Shown here piece after piece: positions 33,531 to 42,156 of a stretch of 62,612 bases of DNA (the stretch's first letter is position 1; every line of letters starts with the position of its first letter). The position numbers and the translations under genes were made by a program. The notes below the pieces were generated by a model. That model ran no database searches. It had not been told where the DNA came from and saw only the letters and a program-made list of their open reading frames with translations. This DNA comes from Pseudonocardia sulfidoxydans NBRC 16205 (GTDB taxonomy: Bacteria > Actinomycetota > Actinomycetes > Mycobacteriales > Pseudonocardiaceae), in NCBI RefSeq assembly GCF_007989085.1, contig NZ_BJVJ01000037.1:1-62612 (forward strand), in the 5' to 3' direction.

Positions 33531-33886
33531 GCCGACTCCCCCGCCGCGTCGGGCGGGTGCACGCGCACGACGGTGCCCGACGTGTCGGCCAGGATCACCG
33601 GCGCCTTCGGGGCGAGGTCGCGGACAGCGGCGACCGACGCGTCGTCGATACTGCCCTCGGTGCTGACGACGGCCGCCGCCTCCAGGCCGGGAGCCCCGCT
33701 GGACACGGCCGCGGCGACCGCCGCCTGCAGGGCCGTGAGCTGCAGCGACGGCAACGCGACGCTCGCCGCGGCATAGGTACGTCCGTCGGTGTCGCGGACG
33801 GCGGCGCCCTCGGCGGCCCCCGTACGCGCCCGCGACGAACGGGCCAGCGTGACGATCTTGGCGTCCTCAGGGTCGAGGTCGGACAT
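33527..33886 (-). CDS. Cytidine-deaminase-like protein lacking zinc ligands
   Basis: A 119-residue protein of the CDA fold: ARSSRARTGAAEGAAVRDTDGRTYAAASVALPSLQLTALQAAVAAAVSSGAPGLEAAAVVS follows the length and spacing of a cytidine deaminase, but the catalytic HAE is replaced by TALQ and there is no PCxxC. It therefore cannot bind the catalytic zinc. It is conserved between the CBS protein and era in actinobacteria from general knowledge, so it may serve a structural or regulatory role. ATG 33886, overlapping the upstream gene by 20 nt. Confidence 0.8.
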   Translation of the reverse strand: MSDLDPEDAKIVTLARSSRARTGAAEGAAVRDTDGRTYAAASVALPSLQLTALQAAVAAAVSSGAPGLEAAAVVSTEGSIDDASVAAVRDLAPKAPVILADTSGTVVRVHPPDAAGESA

Positions 33887-35372
33887 CGGTTCCTTCCCGA
33901 CGGTCGGCGAGCCCGCCCGTCCCGTTGCCTGTGTCGTGGGGTGCCGCGGCGAGAGCGGCGGGGTCGCCCGCCCGGCCGTTGGCCGCCGCGGAGTCGTGCA
34001 GGTCGAGTGGGGAGCCGTCGACGGCGCGGTCCTCCCGTGGGGTGTGCAGCACCAGCGGCAGGTCGGCGTCGTCGTCGACCGGGCTGACCAGCACCGTCGT
34101 GATCCGGATGCGGCCGCGGGCGTCCTTGCCGCCCTCGGCGAGCAGGTGCAGGCCCGCCACCTCCGTCTGCGCGCCCGGCAGCGGCACCTTCCCCAGAAGC
34201 TGCGCGAGCAGCCCGCCGACGGTGTCGACGTCGGCCGCCTCCAGTGCCTCGTCGAGCGGGGAGTTGCCGTCGTCGTCGGGGGTGGTGGCGAACAGCTCGC
34301 CGAAATCCTCGACCGGCAGCCGGGCCGCCACCCGCACCCGGCGCGCGTCGAGCTCCTGCACCGGTGGGACCTCGTCGGCGTCGTACTCGTCGGTGATCTC
34401 CCCGACGATCTCCTCGAGGATGTCCTCGATGGTGACGACGCCCGCCGTCCCCCCGTACTCGTCGACGACGATCGCCATGTGGTTGCGGCTGCGCTGCATC
34501 TCCTTGAGCAGCTCGTCGACCCGCTTCGAGTCGGGCACGTACACCGCGGTGCGCATGACCTCGACCAGCTCGGCCGGCGCGTCGGCACCCGCGTGCTGGG
34601 CGGCGACCAGGTCCTTCAGGTAGGCGACGCCCACGACGTCGTCGATCCCGTCGCCCAGCACCGGCACGCGCGAGTAGCCGCTCCGCAGCGCCAGCCGGAC
34701 CACCTTGTCGATCGGGGTGTCCCGCTCGGTCCACACCACGTCCGGACGCGGGACCATGACCTCGCGGACCATGGTGTCGCCCAGCTCGAACACGGAGTGG
34801 ATCATCTGGCGCTCGTCCTCGTCGACGACGCCACGGGTGCTGGCCATGTCGACCAGCTCGCGCAGCTCCACCTCCGACGAGAACGGGCCCTCCCGGAAAC
34901 CGGGGCCCGGGGTGATCGCGTTGCCGACCAGGATGAGCAGCTTCGCCAGCGGCGACAGCAACGTCGCCAGGACCCGGATCGGGACGGCCACGATCATGCC
35001 CACCCGGTACGGGTGCTGGCGGCCCAGTGTGCGGGGACCGACACCGATCAGCACGTAGCTGACGACGACCATGATCACCGCCGCCACCAGCACACCCACC
35101 CACGGCGTGCCGAACACGCGGGCCAGCGCCACCGACAGCAGCACCGTCGCCGCGGTCTCGCAGATCAGCCGCAGCAACAGCAGCAGGTTGACGTGGCGCG
35201 GCCGGTCGGCCACCACCCGCGACAGCGCCTTCGCACCCGGCCGGCCCGCCCGCACCAGCGCCTCCACCCGGGCACGGGACACCGACCCGAGCGCGGCGTC
35301 GGCGGCGGCGAACACACCGGCCAGCGGCACGAGCAGCACGACGACGACGATCATCACGACGGTGCCGCTCAC
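33867..35372 (-). CDS. CNNM/CorC-family protein with CBS pair and CorC_HlyC domain
   Basis: A 501-residue hemolysin-family membrane protein. The DUF21 domain has spans near 5-25, 60-80, 87-107 and 120-145; the CBS pair includes VMVPRPDVVWTERDTPIDKVVRLALRSGYSRVPVLG and VDEYGGTAGVVTIEDILEEIVGEITDEYD; CorC_HlyC follows. A C-terminal Asp/Gly-rich tail of about 60 residues is extra. GTG 35372 lies 5 nt after the ybeY stop. It is the third CNNM gene in the window, in the standard ybeY-era neighbourhood. Confidence 0.9.
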   Translation of the reverse strand: MSGTVVMIVVVVLLVPLAGVFAAADAALGSVSRARVEALVRAGRPGAKALSRVVADRPRHVNLLLLLRLICETAATVLLSVALARVFGTPWVGVLVAAVIMVVVSYVLIGVGPRTLGRQHPYRVGMIVAVPIRVLATLLSPLAKLLILVGNAITPGPGFREGPFSSEVELRELVDMASTRGVVDEDERQMIHSVFELGDTMVREVMVPRPDVVWTERDTPIDKVVRLALRSGYSRVPVLGDGIDDVVGVAYLKDLVAAQHAGADAPAELVEVMRTAVYVPDSKRVDELLKEMQRSRNHMAIVVDEYGGTAGVVTIEDILEEIVGEITDEYDADEVPPVQELDARRVRVAARLPVEDFGELFATTPDDDGNSPLDEALEAADVDTVGGLLAQLLGKVPLPGAQTEVAGLHLLAEGGKDARGRIRITTVLVSPVDDDADLPLVLHTPREDRAVDGSPLDLHDSAAANGRAGDPAALAAAPHDTGNGTGGLADRREGTDVRPRP

Positions 35373-35376
35373 GGTC

Positions 35377-35913
35377 TCAGCCGTCCTCGAGACCGGCGGT
35401 GCCGAGCACCTGTGCGTCGGTCCGGCGCTGGGCCTCCTCACGGGCCGCCCGTTCCCGCGCCGCCCGCCACTCCCCCAACAGCTTGTCCTGCAACGCGAAC
35501 ATCTCGCGCTCCTGGTCGGGCTCGCCGTGGTCGTACCCCAGCAGGTGCAGCACCCCGTGCACGGTGAGCAGGTGCAGCTCGTCGGGCAGCCCGTGACCGG
35601 CCTTGCGGGCCTGGTCCTGAGCGAAGGCGGGGCACAGCACGATGTCGCCCAGCAGGGCGGGCCCGAGATCGGGCGCGTCGGGACGGCGGGTGTCCTCGGC
35701 CAGCTCGTCCATGGGGAAGGCCATGACGTCGGTCGGGCCGGGCTCGTCCATCCACCGTTCGTGCAGCTCGCTCATCGCCTCGGTGGTGACGGCGGTGACG
35801 GCCAGCTCGACGGCGGGGTTCACGCCCATCGCGTCGAGCGCGTAGCGGGCGACGGACACGATCAGCGACTCGTCGACGGCGATGCCGGACTCGTTCGCGA
35901 CCTCGATGCTCAC
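35377..35913 (-). CDS. ybeY: Endoribonuclease YbeY (rRNA maturation factor)
   Basis: A 178-residue metalloprotein with the zinc motif [21 protein letters not shown] (H3xH5xH type) and [10 protein letters not shown]. It takes part in 16S rRNA 3' end maturation and ribosome quality control, consistent with era nearby. The GTG at 35913 (VSIEVANES) gives the family length; the open frame extends further up without a ribosome site. phoH lies upstream across a 91-nt gap. Confidence 0.95.
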   Translation of the reverse strand: MSIEVANESGIAVDESLIVSVARYALDAMGVNPAVELAVTAVTTEAMSELHERWMDEPGPTDVMAFPMDELAEDTRRPDAPDLGPALLGDIVLCPAFAQDQARKAGHGLPDELHLLTVHGVLHLLGYDHGEPDQEREMFALQDKLLGEWRAARERAAREEAQRRTDAQVLGTAGLEDG

Positions 35914-36004
35914 AGGGTTCCTCTGCGCGTGATGTGCTCCGACGGGCGTCCGCCGGTGGTCCGAGGGTAGTCGGGCACCCTCGGCCACCGGCGGACCGGT
36001 CGGT

Positions 36005-37024
36005 TCAGCGCCTGCCGCGGCGACGCTGCTCCGGGCCGGTGCGCGGCGCGCTCGCCAGGCCGCGCCGCTCGTTGACGGCGTCGAACCGGGCGTACGCGTC
36101 GACGATGTCGCTCACCAGCCGGTGGCGCACCACGTCGGTGCTGGTCAGCTGGGAGAAGTGCACGTCGTCGACACCGTCGAGGATGTCGCGCACGACCTGC
36201 AGCCCGGAGCGGGTGTTGCCCGGCAGGTCGACCTGCGTGACGTCGCCCGTCACCACGATCTTCGAACCGAACCCCAGCCGCGTCAGGAACATCTTCATCT
36301 GCTCGGGCGTGGTGTTCTGCGCCTCGTCGAGAATGATGAATGCATCATTAAGTGTTCTTCCGCGCATATAAGCGAGCGGTGCGACTTCAATCGTTCCCGC
36401 CGCCATCAGCTTCGGAATGGACTCGGGGTCGATCATGTCGTGCAGCGCGTCGTACAGCGGGCGCAGGTACGGGTCGATCTTCTCGTAGAGCGTGCCCGGC
36501 AGGTAGCCCAGCCGCTCCCCCGCCTCGACGGCCGGGCGGGTGAGGATGATCCGGTTGACCAGCTTGCCCTGCAACGCCTGCACGGCCTTGGCCATGGCCA
36601 GATACGTCTTGCCCGTACCGGCCGGGCCGATGCCGAAGACGATGGTGTGCGTGTCGATCGCGTCGACGTAGCGCTTCTGGTTCAGCGTCTTCGGGCGGAT
36701 CGTCTTGCCACGCCGCGAGAGGATGTCGAGGCTCAGCACCTCGGCTGGCGACTCCCCCATCCGTTCACGGTCGGCCGCGTTCTCGTCGGACAGCATCTCG
36801 ACGGTGCGGCGCACCGTGTCCTTGCCGACCTGCTGGCCCCGCTGCGCCAGCGTGACCAGCTCGGCGAAGACACGCTCGGCGAACGCCACGTCGGCCGGCT
36901 CGCCCGACAACGTGAGCTCGTTGCCCCGGACGTGCACGTCGGCGTCGAGGAGGTCCTCGGCCGTTCGCAGGCTCTCGTCGCGCGAGCCCAGCAGGGCCAG
37001 CAGCGCGGTGTCCGGCAGAGCCAT
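36005..37024 (-). CDS. phoH: PhoH-like ATPase (YbeZ)
   Basis: A 339-residue protein with an N-terminal KH-like part ([24 protein letters not shown]) and a PhoH ATPase domain: Walker [19 protein letters not shown] near residue 128, [29 protein letters not shown], Walker [24 protein letters not shown] and [12 protein letters not shown]. YbeZ works with YbeY in rRNA processing. ATG 37024. Codons around 36331-36398 are strikingly AT-rich although the protein is fully conserved there. Confidence 0.95.
   Translation of the reverse strand: MALPDTALLALLGSRDESLRTAEDLLDADVHVRGNELTLSGEPADVAFAERVFAELVTLAQRGQQVGKDTVRRTVEMLSDENAADRERMGESPAEVLSLDILSRRGKTIRPKTLNQKRYVDAIDTHTIVFGIGPAGTGKTYLAMAKAVQALQGKLVNRIILTRPAVEAGERLGYLPGTLYEKIDPYLRPLYDALHDMIDPESIPKLMAAGTIEVAPLAYMRGRTLNDAFIILDEAQNTTPEQMKMFLTRLGFGSKIVVTGDVTQVDLPGNTRSGLQVVRDILDGVDDVHFSQLTSTDVVRHRLVSDIVDAYARFDAVNERRGLASAPRTGPEQRRRGRR
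36331..36398 (-). other. AT-rich rare-codon patch inside phoH
   Basis: Within the segment coding [22 protein letters not shown], 14 of 24 codons are ones otherwise avoided here (AGA, ACA, CTT, AAT, GAT, ATT twice, GCA twice, GGA twice, TAT, GCT, GAA). The 40 nt at 36331-36370 are about 38% GC. It contains AATGATG-AATG-CATCATT (36332-36349), a small hairpin. The amino-acid sequence is normal for PhoH. Confidence 0.85.
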
Positions 37025-37228
37025 CCTGGACTGGACTGTGTTCGGCTCGGTTCCGGTCAAGTTTCGTGCCGCCCGCTCTCTCTGCTCGCCCGCTCCCACG
37101 GGACCGTCACTCGGGCCACCGGACAGCGCTCCCCGACGCCGCCCCTGCGACGCCGCCGCTGCCCGACGACGACGCGATGCTACCGCCGGGGACCGACATT
37201 CCGCCGCGCGATTACGCCGGGCCGACGA

Positions 37229-37762
37229 TCAGCGGAGCATCTTCGAGACGTCGCGGAACCGCGGGTGCCGGGAGTCGCGCATCCACTCGAACATCACCAT
37301 CTCGCTGGTGACGACCTCGGCGCCGTGCTCGCGGGCCCGCGCCAGCGCCGCCTCCTTGTCCGACTCGCGGCGCGACCCGATCGCGTCGGCCACCAGTACC
37401 ACCCGGATGTCGCGCTCGCGCATGCCCAGGACCGTCTGCAGCACGCAGACGTGCGCCTCCGCCCCGGTGACGACGACCTCGTCGCGTCCCGGGGGCAGCA
37501 GCATGTCGAAGCCCGGCTCGTCGACAGCCGAGAAGGCTGTCTTCGGCATGACGAGCTGCGGGAACGGCGCCAGCGCGGGAACCGTCGACCCGAGCCCCTG
37601 CGGGTACTGCTCCGTCGCGGCGACGGGTACCTCCAGCGCTGCGGCCGCTTCGCCCAGCAGCGCCGTCCGTGCCACCACGGCGTCGCCGTCGTGAAGGGCG
37701 GGCATGAGCCGTTCCTGCAGGTCGATCATCAGCAGGACCGAGCGGGACGCGGTGAGCAGCAC
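37229..37762 (-). CDS. Isochorismatase-family cysteine hydrolase
   Basis: A 177-residue hydrolase: SVLLMIDLQERLMPAL (catalytic Asp), TEQYPQGLGSTVP, MPKTAFSAVDEPGF (Lys) and VVVTGAEAHVCVLQTVLGMRERDIRVVLVADAIGSR with the nucleophile Cys in AHVCV. Members hydrolyse amides or act on isochorismate; the YcaC-like length suggests an unspecified amidase. GTG 37762. Transcribed alone; a hairpin lies upstream at 37791-37848. Confidence 0.85.
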   Translation of the reverse strand: MLLTASRSVLLMIDLQERLMPALHDGDAVVARTALLGEAAAALEVPVAATEQYPQGLGSTVPALAPFPQLVMPKTAFSAVDEPGFDMLLPPGRDEVVVTGAEAHVCVLQTVLGMRERDIRVVLVADAIGSRRESDKEAALARAREHGAEVVTSEMVMFEWMRDSRHPRFRDVSKMLR

Positions 37763-37790
37763 GCGGCCACCCTAACGCCGACTTCGACAA

Positions 37791-37848
37791 CCGCGCGCAA
37801 CCTCACGGTCGTGATCCGGCCTCGGAACGACACTGAGGTTGCGCGCGG
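37791..37848. terminator. Long hairpin after the ThDP-enzyme operon
   Basis: Perfect 15-bp outer stem CCGCGCGCAACCTCA / TGAGGTTGCGCGCGG with an inner GTCGT/ACGAC pairing, starting 2 nt past the stop of the minus-strand ThDP enzyme gene. It separates that operon from the isochorismatase gene. Confidence 0.75.
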
Positions 37849-37850
37849 GG

Positions 37851-39515
37851 TCAGTGTCCGCGGAAGGCCTCCGCGAGCCACCAGGAACCGCCGTCGGAGG
37901 CGATCTTGGCGTCGACGAGCAGCGGCCGGGTCCGGGGGCCGTCGACCCAGTCCCGGACGCCGGCCAGGTCGGCGGGCGTCCGGACGGTGACGGTGTCGAA
38001 GCCGTAGCCCCGCCCGATCGCGGCGATGTCGGTCTCCGGGAAGACGACGGTGGCGATGTCGTCGCCGCCGGGTCCGAAGTGGTGGACCTCGGCGCCGTAG
38101 CCGCGGTCGTCGTAGACGACGACGACCATCGCGATGCCCAGCCGCGCGACGGTCTCCAGCTCGGCGGCCGCCATGAGGGCGCCGCCGTCGCCCAGGGCGG
38201 CGACGGTGAGCCGGTCGGGCCGGGCCAGCGCGACGCCGATCCCGGTGAACAGCCCGAGGCCGATCGACTGGAAACCCTGCGTGAAGCAGAACCCGGCCTC
38301 GTCGGGAACGCCGAGGTAGGCGGCGGGGTAGCCCATGAAGTTGCCGGAGTCGACGGTGACGCTGCGCTCGGCGGGCAGCACGTCGTCGAGGCCGGTGGAC
38401 AGCACGCGGGGGTCGATGCCCTCGGGGCCCGTCAGATCGGGCGGGTCGAGGGGCACGTCGCGCCAACGGCCGTGGGCGGCGATGCGGGCGCGGACGTCGT
38501 CGGTGCGGTAGCCGGGGCGGTCGTCGCCGTCGAGCGCGACCGCGACGTCCGCGGCGGTGGCGGCGACGTCGCCGAGGATCCCCAGGTCGACGGGCCGGTG
38601 GGCGCCGAGGGCGTCGGCGTCGAGGTCGACCTGGACGACGGTGGCGTCGGCACCGATGAGGGCGCCGTGGCGCATCGTCCACATGTTGAGCGCGCAGCCC
38701 CAGCCGACGACGACGTCCGCGTCGGCGATGAGCTCGGCCGCCAGCCGGGTGGCGAAGCCGCCGGAGATGCCGAGCGACCAGGGGTTGCCGGTGAACAGCC
38801 CGTTCGCGACGGCGGAGGTCGCGAGGAGGGCGCCGCAGCGCTGGGCGAGGCCCGCCAGCTCGGGCCCGGCGTTCCGGGCGCCGCGACCGGCGACGAACAC
38901 CGGCCGGCGCGCCCCGGCGAGGGCGGCGGCGAGCGCGGCGACCGACGAGGCGGCCGGGCGGGGCGGGGCGAGCGGCGCGAGCTCGGGGACGTCGAGGTCG
39001 GCGAGGGAGCCGATCTCCGGGACGTCGGCGGCCTGCACGTCGAGCGGCAGGTTGAGCACGACGGTCCGGCGCTGCTCGACCGCCGTCCGGTACGCGCGGA
39101 CGGTGTCGGCGAGCGCGCTGCCCGGCGAGTGCACCCGCTCCGCGACGGCCCCGACCGCCGTGACCAGGGCGTCCTGGTCGATGCGGAAGTTGGAGCGGAC
39201 GGCGGCGCCGCCGGTGTCGGCGGCCAGGACCAGCAGCGGGGTGCGGCTCTTCGCGGCCTCGGTGATGCCCGTCAGCGCGTTGGTGAGCCCGCAGCCCTGG
39301 TGCACCGATAGCACGGCGGGGACGCCGGTGGTCCGGGCGTGCGCGTCGGCGGCCGTGGCGGCGCCGGCCTCGTGGCGGGTCGCGGTGAACGGCACGCCCG
39401 CGGCCCGCAGCGCGTTGGTGACGTGGAAGTTCCCGCTGCCGACGACCCCGAACGCGTGCCCGACACCGAGCCGTCCGAGAACCGTTCCGACGAGCTCGGC
39501 GACGGTGACGATCAC
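37851..39515 (-). CDS. Thiamine-diphosphate-dependent enzyme, acetolactate-synthase-like
   Basis: A 554-residue ThDP enzyme with three domains. The N-terminal Pyr domain has GVVGSGNFHVTNALRAAGVPFTATRHEAGAATAADAHAR with the catalytic Glu of RHEAG; the central domain is Rossmann-like (RRPVFVAGRGARNAGPEL); the PP domain has ALGDGGALMAAAELETVARLGIAMVVVVYDDRGYG, where the usual Asn of the GDG..NN motif reads Asp. It could be a decarboxylase or carboligase; the substrate is unknown. GTG 39515. Downstream partner of a cyclase and an alpha/beta hydrolase. Confidence 0.85.
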   Translation of the reverse strand: MIVTVAELVGTVLGRLGVGHAFGVVGSGNFHVTNALRAAGVPFTATRHEAGAATAADAHARTTGVPAVLSVHQGCGLTNALTGITEAAKSRTPLLVLAADTGGAAVRSNFRIDQDALVTAVGAVAERVHSPGSALADTVRAYRTAVEQRRTVVLNLPLDVQAADVPEIGSLADLDVPELAPLAPPRPAASSVAALAAALAGARRPVFVAGRGARNAGPELAGLAQRCGALLATSAVANGLFTGNPWSLGISGGFATRLAAELIADADVVVGWGCALNMWTMRHGALIGADATVVQVDLDADALGAHRPVDLGILGDVAATAADVAVALDGDDRPGYRTDDVRARIAAHGRWRDVPLDPPDLTGPEGIDPRVLSTGLDDVLPAERSVTVDSGNFMGYPAAYLGVPDEAGFCFTQGFQSIGLGLFTGIGVALARPDRLTVAALGDGGALMAAAELETVARLGIAMVVVVYDDRGYGAEVHHFGPGGDDIATVVFPETDIAAIGRGYGFDTVTVRTPADLAGVRDWVDGPRTRPLLVDAKIASDGGSWWLAEAFRGH

Positions 39516-39528
39516 TGCTCGACCCCGT

Positions 39529-40302
39529 TCATCGTTCGACGAGCGCCAGCACGCGGGCGGGGCTGCCCGAGCCGGAGACGATCGGCAGCGGCCCGGTGAC
39601 CAGCACCGCGCCCGTCGGCGGCAGCGTCGCCAGGTTCTGCAGCTGCGTGAGCCCGTACTTGCCCGCGCCCAGCAGGAACGAGTGGCACGGGAACGGTGGG
39701 TCGAAGCTGTGCGCGGCACCCGCGTCGGTACCGACGGTCTCGACGCCGACACCCAGCAGCGCGGTCTCCTCGGCGAGCCAGCGCGCGCACGTCACCGACA
39801 TGCCGGGGGTGTGCGGGCCGGTGTCGTTCGCGTTGAGGAACGCGGCGGCGTCCTCGGCGCGGGCGTCCCAGCCGGTGCGGTAGAGCAGCCAGCCGCCGTC
39901 GGGCAGCGGGCCGTGCTCGGCCGTCCACGCCTCGACGTGCTCGACCTCCAGGAGGAAGTCGGGGTCGGCGGCCGACTCGGCGGAGAAGTCGAGCACCACC
40001 GCGGGCGCGACGAGCTTCTGCGCGGGCACCTGCGAGACGTCCTCGCCGTCGCGACCGGTCACCCAGTGGACGGGCGCGTCGAAGTGCGTGCCGGTGTGCT
40101 CGCCGGTGTGGATGTCGTTCCAGTACCAGGCGGGGCCGCGGTCGTCGTAGCGGCTGATCTCCGAGAGCGAGAAGGAGATCGTGTTGGCGAACGGCGGCGG
40201 CAGCTGCAGCACGGGCGTGCCCGCGTGCAGGGGCGCGGTCAGGTCGACGACCTCGATGCGCCGGTCGCGGAGCGCGGCGAGCAGGTCCTGCAGCACGGCC
40301 AT
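39529..40302 (-). CDS. Cyclase-family protein (kynurenine-formamidase-type fold)
   Basis: About 257 residues. The metal-binding signature HTGTHFDAPVHW and the later WLLYRTGWDARAED..., GVETVGTDAG.. HSFLLGAGKYGLTQLQNLATLP belong to the cyclase/KynB family, which hydrolyses formyl or lactone-type bonds. ATG 40302 gives a natural N-terminus (MAVLQDLLAALRDRRIEVVDLTAPL); GTG 40353 would add 17 residues. It sits between an alpha/beta hydrolase with an HGGFW motif and a ThDP enzyme. Confidence 0.85.
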   Translation of the reverse strand: MAVLQDLLAALRDRRIEVVDLTAPLHAGTPVLQLPPPFANTISFSLSEISRYDDRGPAWYWNDIHTGEHTGTHFDAPVHWVTGRDGEDVSQVPAQKLVAPAVVLDFSAESAADPDFLLEVEHVEAWTAEHGPLPDGGWLLYRTGWDARAEDAAAFLNANDTGPHTPGMSVTCARWLAEETALLGVGVETVGTDAGAAHSFDPPFPCHSFLLGAGKYGLTQLQNLATLPPTGAVLVTGPLPIVSGSGSPARVLALVER

Positions 40303-40359
40303 GAACTGTCCCGTCTGCCGCGCGCGGACGGGCGCCGCCGTGGCGGGGTCCACGCTAGA

Positions 40360-41121
40360 TCAGGCGAGGAGCCGCGCGACCGCGGACTCGCACGCGCGCC
40401 ACGCCTCGGTGGCGGGGTCGATCACGGCGAAGTGCTCGACCCCCGGCAGCACGACCAGCTCGGCGGGATCGCCCGCGGCCTGCGCCGCGGCCACGTAGCG
40501 CTCGCTCTGCCGGACCGGGACGTTGACGTCGGCGTCGCCGTGGACGCAGATCACGGGCACGCCGACGGGCAGCCGCTCGGCGGGAGACGCGAGCTCGTAA
40601 CGCCCGTCCCCGGGGAGGGGGCTACCGAGCAGGTCCTCGATCGCGCCGTTGCCGACGCCGTTGCGGGCGCCGTCGACGAGGTCGAGCACCCCGGCCTGGC
40701 TGACGGCGCCGCGCAGCCGCACCCGGGGGTCGGCGCCGGGGGTTCCGGTGGGCAGTCCGGGCCGGGCGGCGAGCCACGCGGCGAGGTGTCCGCCCGCGGA
40801 GTGGCCGAGGGCGACGACGCGGTCGGGGTCGAGCCACTCCTGGTCGGCGAGGAGGTCGACGGCCGCGGCGACGTCGTCGAACGTCGCGGGCCAGCCGCCT
40901 CCGGTACCGACGCGCCGGTACTCGATGTTCCACGCGGCGAACCCGGCGCCGGCGAGCGTGGCGGCGAGGGGGCGGCCGAGGGCGAGGTCGTGGCGGGAGC
41001 GCCAGAACCCGCCGTGGATGACGACGATGGTCCCCCGCGGCTGCGCGCCGTCGGGGGGCAGGGTCAGTTCGGCGAACTGTGCGGGGTCGGTGCCGTAGTC
41101 CAGCCGCGTCGGTGTGCTCAC
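40360..41121 (-). CDS. Alpha/beta hydrolase (kynurenine-formamidase/esterase-like)
   Basis: A 253-residue hydrolase: oxyanion motif IVVIHGGFWRSRHDL, WNIEYRRVGTGGGWPATFDDVAAAVDLL, nucleophile GHSAGGHLAAWLA, acid VHGDADVNVPV and catalytic His in PGVEHFAVID. HGGFW is the variant typical of kynurenine formamidases and related arylesterases. GTG 41121. It is the first gene of the three-gene operon ending in the ThDP enzyme. Confidence 0.87.
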   Translation of the reverse strand: MSTPTRLDYGTDPAQFAELTLPPDGAQPRGTIVVIHGGFWRSRHDLALGRPLAATLAGAGFAAWNIEYRRVGTGGGWPATFDDVAAAVDLLADQEWLDPDRVVALGHSAGGHLAAWLAARPGLPTGTPGADPRVRLRGAVSQAGVLDLVDGARNGVGNGAIEDLLGSPLPGDGRYELASPAERLPVGVPVICVHGDADVNVPVRQSERYVAAAQAAGDPAELVVLPGVEHFAVIDPATEAWRACESAVARLLA

Positions 41122-41149
41122 GTCCCGATCATCGCGCGAACCGGGGGTC

Positions 41150-41189
41150 GTGAGTGGCGATAGTCGCGATAGCGACTATCGCCACTCAC
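41150..41189. repeat. 40-nt palindromic element, family A copy 3
   Basis: Perfect 18-bp arms (GTGAGTGGCGATAGTCGC) around loop GATA, 28 nt upstream of the alpha/beta hydrolase start codon and 215 nt from the end of rsmE. Unlike the other copies it is close to a gene start. Confidence 0.9.
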
Positions 41190-41205
41190 AGCAGCTTTCG
41201 GGGAT

Positions 41206-41327
41206 GCCACGCCGCGATGAAAGTGGGGGGACACCCACCGCGGCGTGGCGCCGCCGGACGAGGGGACTCTCCGGCGGGCCCGACGGGTGCCCATCACCCG
41301 TGTTCGTGACGGTTGCGCAGGCAACCG
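41206..41327. other. Cluster of four hairpins in the rsmE-hydrolase intergenic region
   Basis: Four consecutive perfect inverted repeats: 41206-41216/41239-41249 (11 bp), 41251-41258/41270-41277 (8 bp), 41284-41289/41295-41300 (6 bp) and 41310-41316/41321-41327 (7 bp). There is no gene in 41122-41404. On the minus strand it would be the leader of the hydrolase operon or an rsmE trailer; no known riboswitch family was recognised. Confidence 0.5.
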
Positions 41328-41404
41328 GACAAGTGCGCGAAATATAGCCCCGGGCCTACCGCGGCGGGGATTTCGTCACCCGGATGCCGAGCGGCGTCCC
41401 ACGG

Positions 41405-42151
41405 TCAGCCGCGCGGGCTCCACCGGCTGGTCAGGGCGCCGATGGCGCCGAGTGCGACGGCGGCGGCGGTGGAGGCGCGCAGCACCTCGGGGCCCAGCCG
41501 GACGGCATGGGCGCCCGCCGCGGTGAGCGTGGCGATCTCCTCGTCGGAGACGCCGCCCTCGGGTCCGACGACGAGCAGCACCGCCGCGGGGGCGGGGTCG
41601 ATGAACGTGGCGAGGCCCTCAGTGGCGGACTCGTGCAGCACCAGCACCCGCTCGACGTCCCCGCACAGTGCGGCGAGCTGCCGCGTCGACACGGGAGCGC
41701 CGACGGGCGGCACCCACGGCCGGCGGGCCTGTTTCGCGGCGGAACGGACGGTCGCGCGCCAGCGGGCGAGCGCCTTGTCGCCGCGCGGGCCGTCCTCCCA
41801 CTTCGCGACGCAGCGCGACGCCCGCCACGGCACGATCTCGTCGACACCGGCCTCGGTGGCGAGCTCGACGGCCAGCTCGCCGCGGTCGCCCTTCACCAGC
41901 GCCTGGGCGAGCACGACCCGCGGGACGGGCGGGTCGAGCACCGCGCGGGACACGACGCGCAGGTCGAGCCGGTCGTGCCCCACCGTGTCGACGACGGTGT
42001 GCGCGAGCCCGCCACGACCGTCGGCAAGCGTGATCTCCTCGCCTGCGCGCAGCCGCCGCACGGTGGCGGCGTGCCTGCCCTCGGGACCGTCGAGGACGGC
42101 CGAGGGCCCTGCCGGGAGCTCGTCGACCAGGAAGAGCGGAGCTGTCCCCAC
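41405..42151 (-). CDS. rsmE: 16S rRNA (uracil-1498-N3)-methyltransferase
   Basis: A 248-residue SPOUT methyltransferase. The N-terminal PUA-like part has GPEGRHAATVRRLRAGEEITLADGRG; the knot region has VVGPEGGVSDEEIATL and VRLGPEVLRASTAAAVALGAI, the RsmE signature. It methylates U1498 of 16S rRNA. GTG 42151 (VGTAPLFLVDELP) lies 5 nt after the dnaJ stop, the usual hrcA-dnaJ-rsmE order. Confidence 0.95.
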   Translation of the reverse strand: MGTAPLFLVDELPAGPSAVLDGPEGRHAATVRRLRAGEEITLADGRGGLAHTVVDTVGHDRLDLRVVSRAVLDPPVPRVVLAQALVKGDRGELAVELATEAGVDEIVPWRASRCVAKWEDGPRGDKALARWRATVRSAAKQARRPWVPPVGAPVSTRQLAALCGDVERVLVLHESATEGLATFIDPAPAAVLLVVGPEGGVSDEEIATLTAAGAHAVRLGPEVLRASTAAAVALGAIGALTSRWSPRG

Positions 42152-42156
42152 CTCGG

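Noticed and set aside
41122..41404. Known riboswitch (cyclic di-AMP, cobalamin, SAM)
   Set aside because: Several stems are present, but I could not match conserved core bases of any family by eye.
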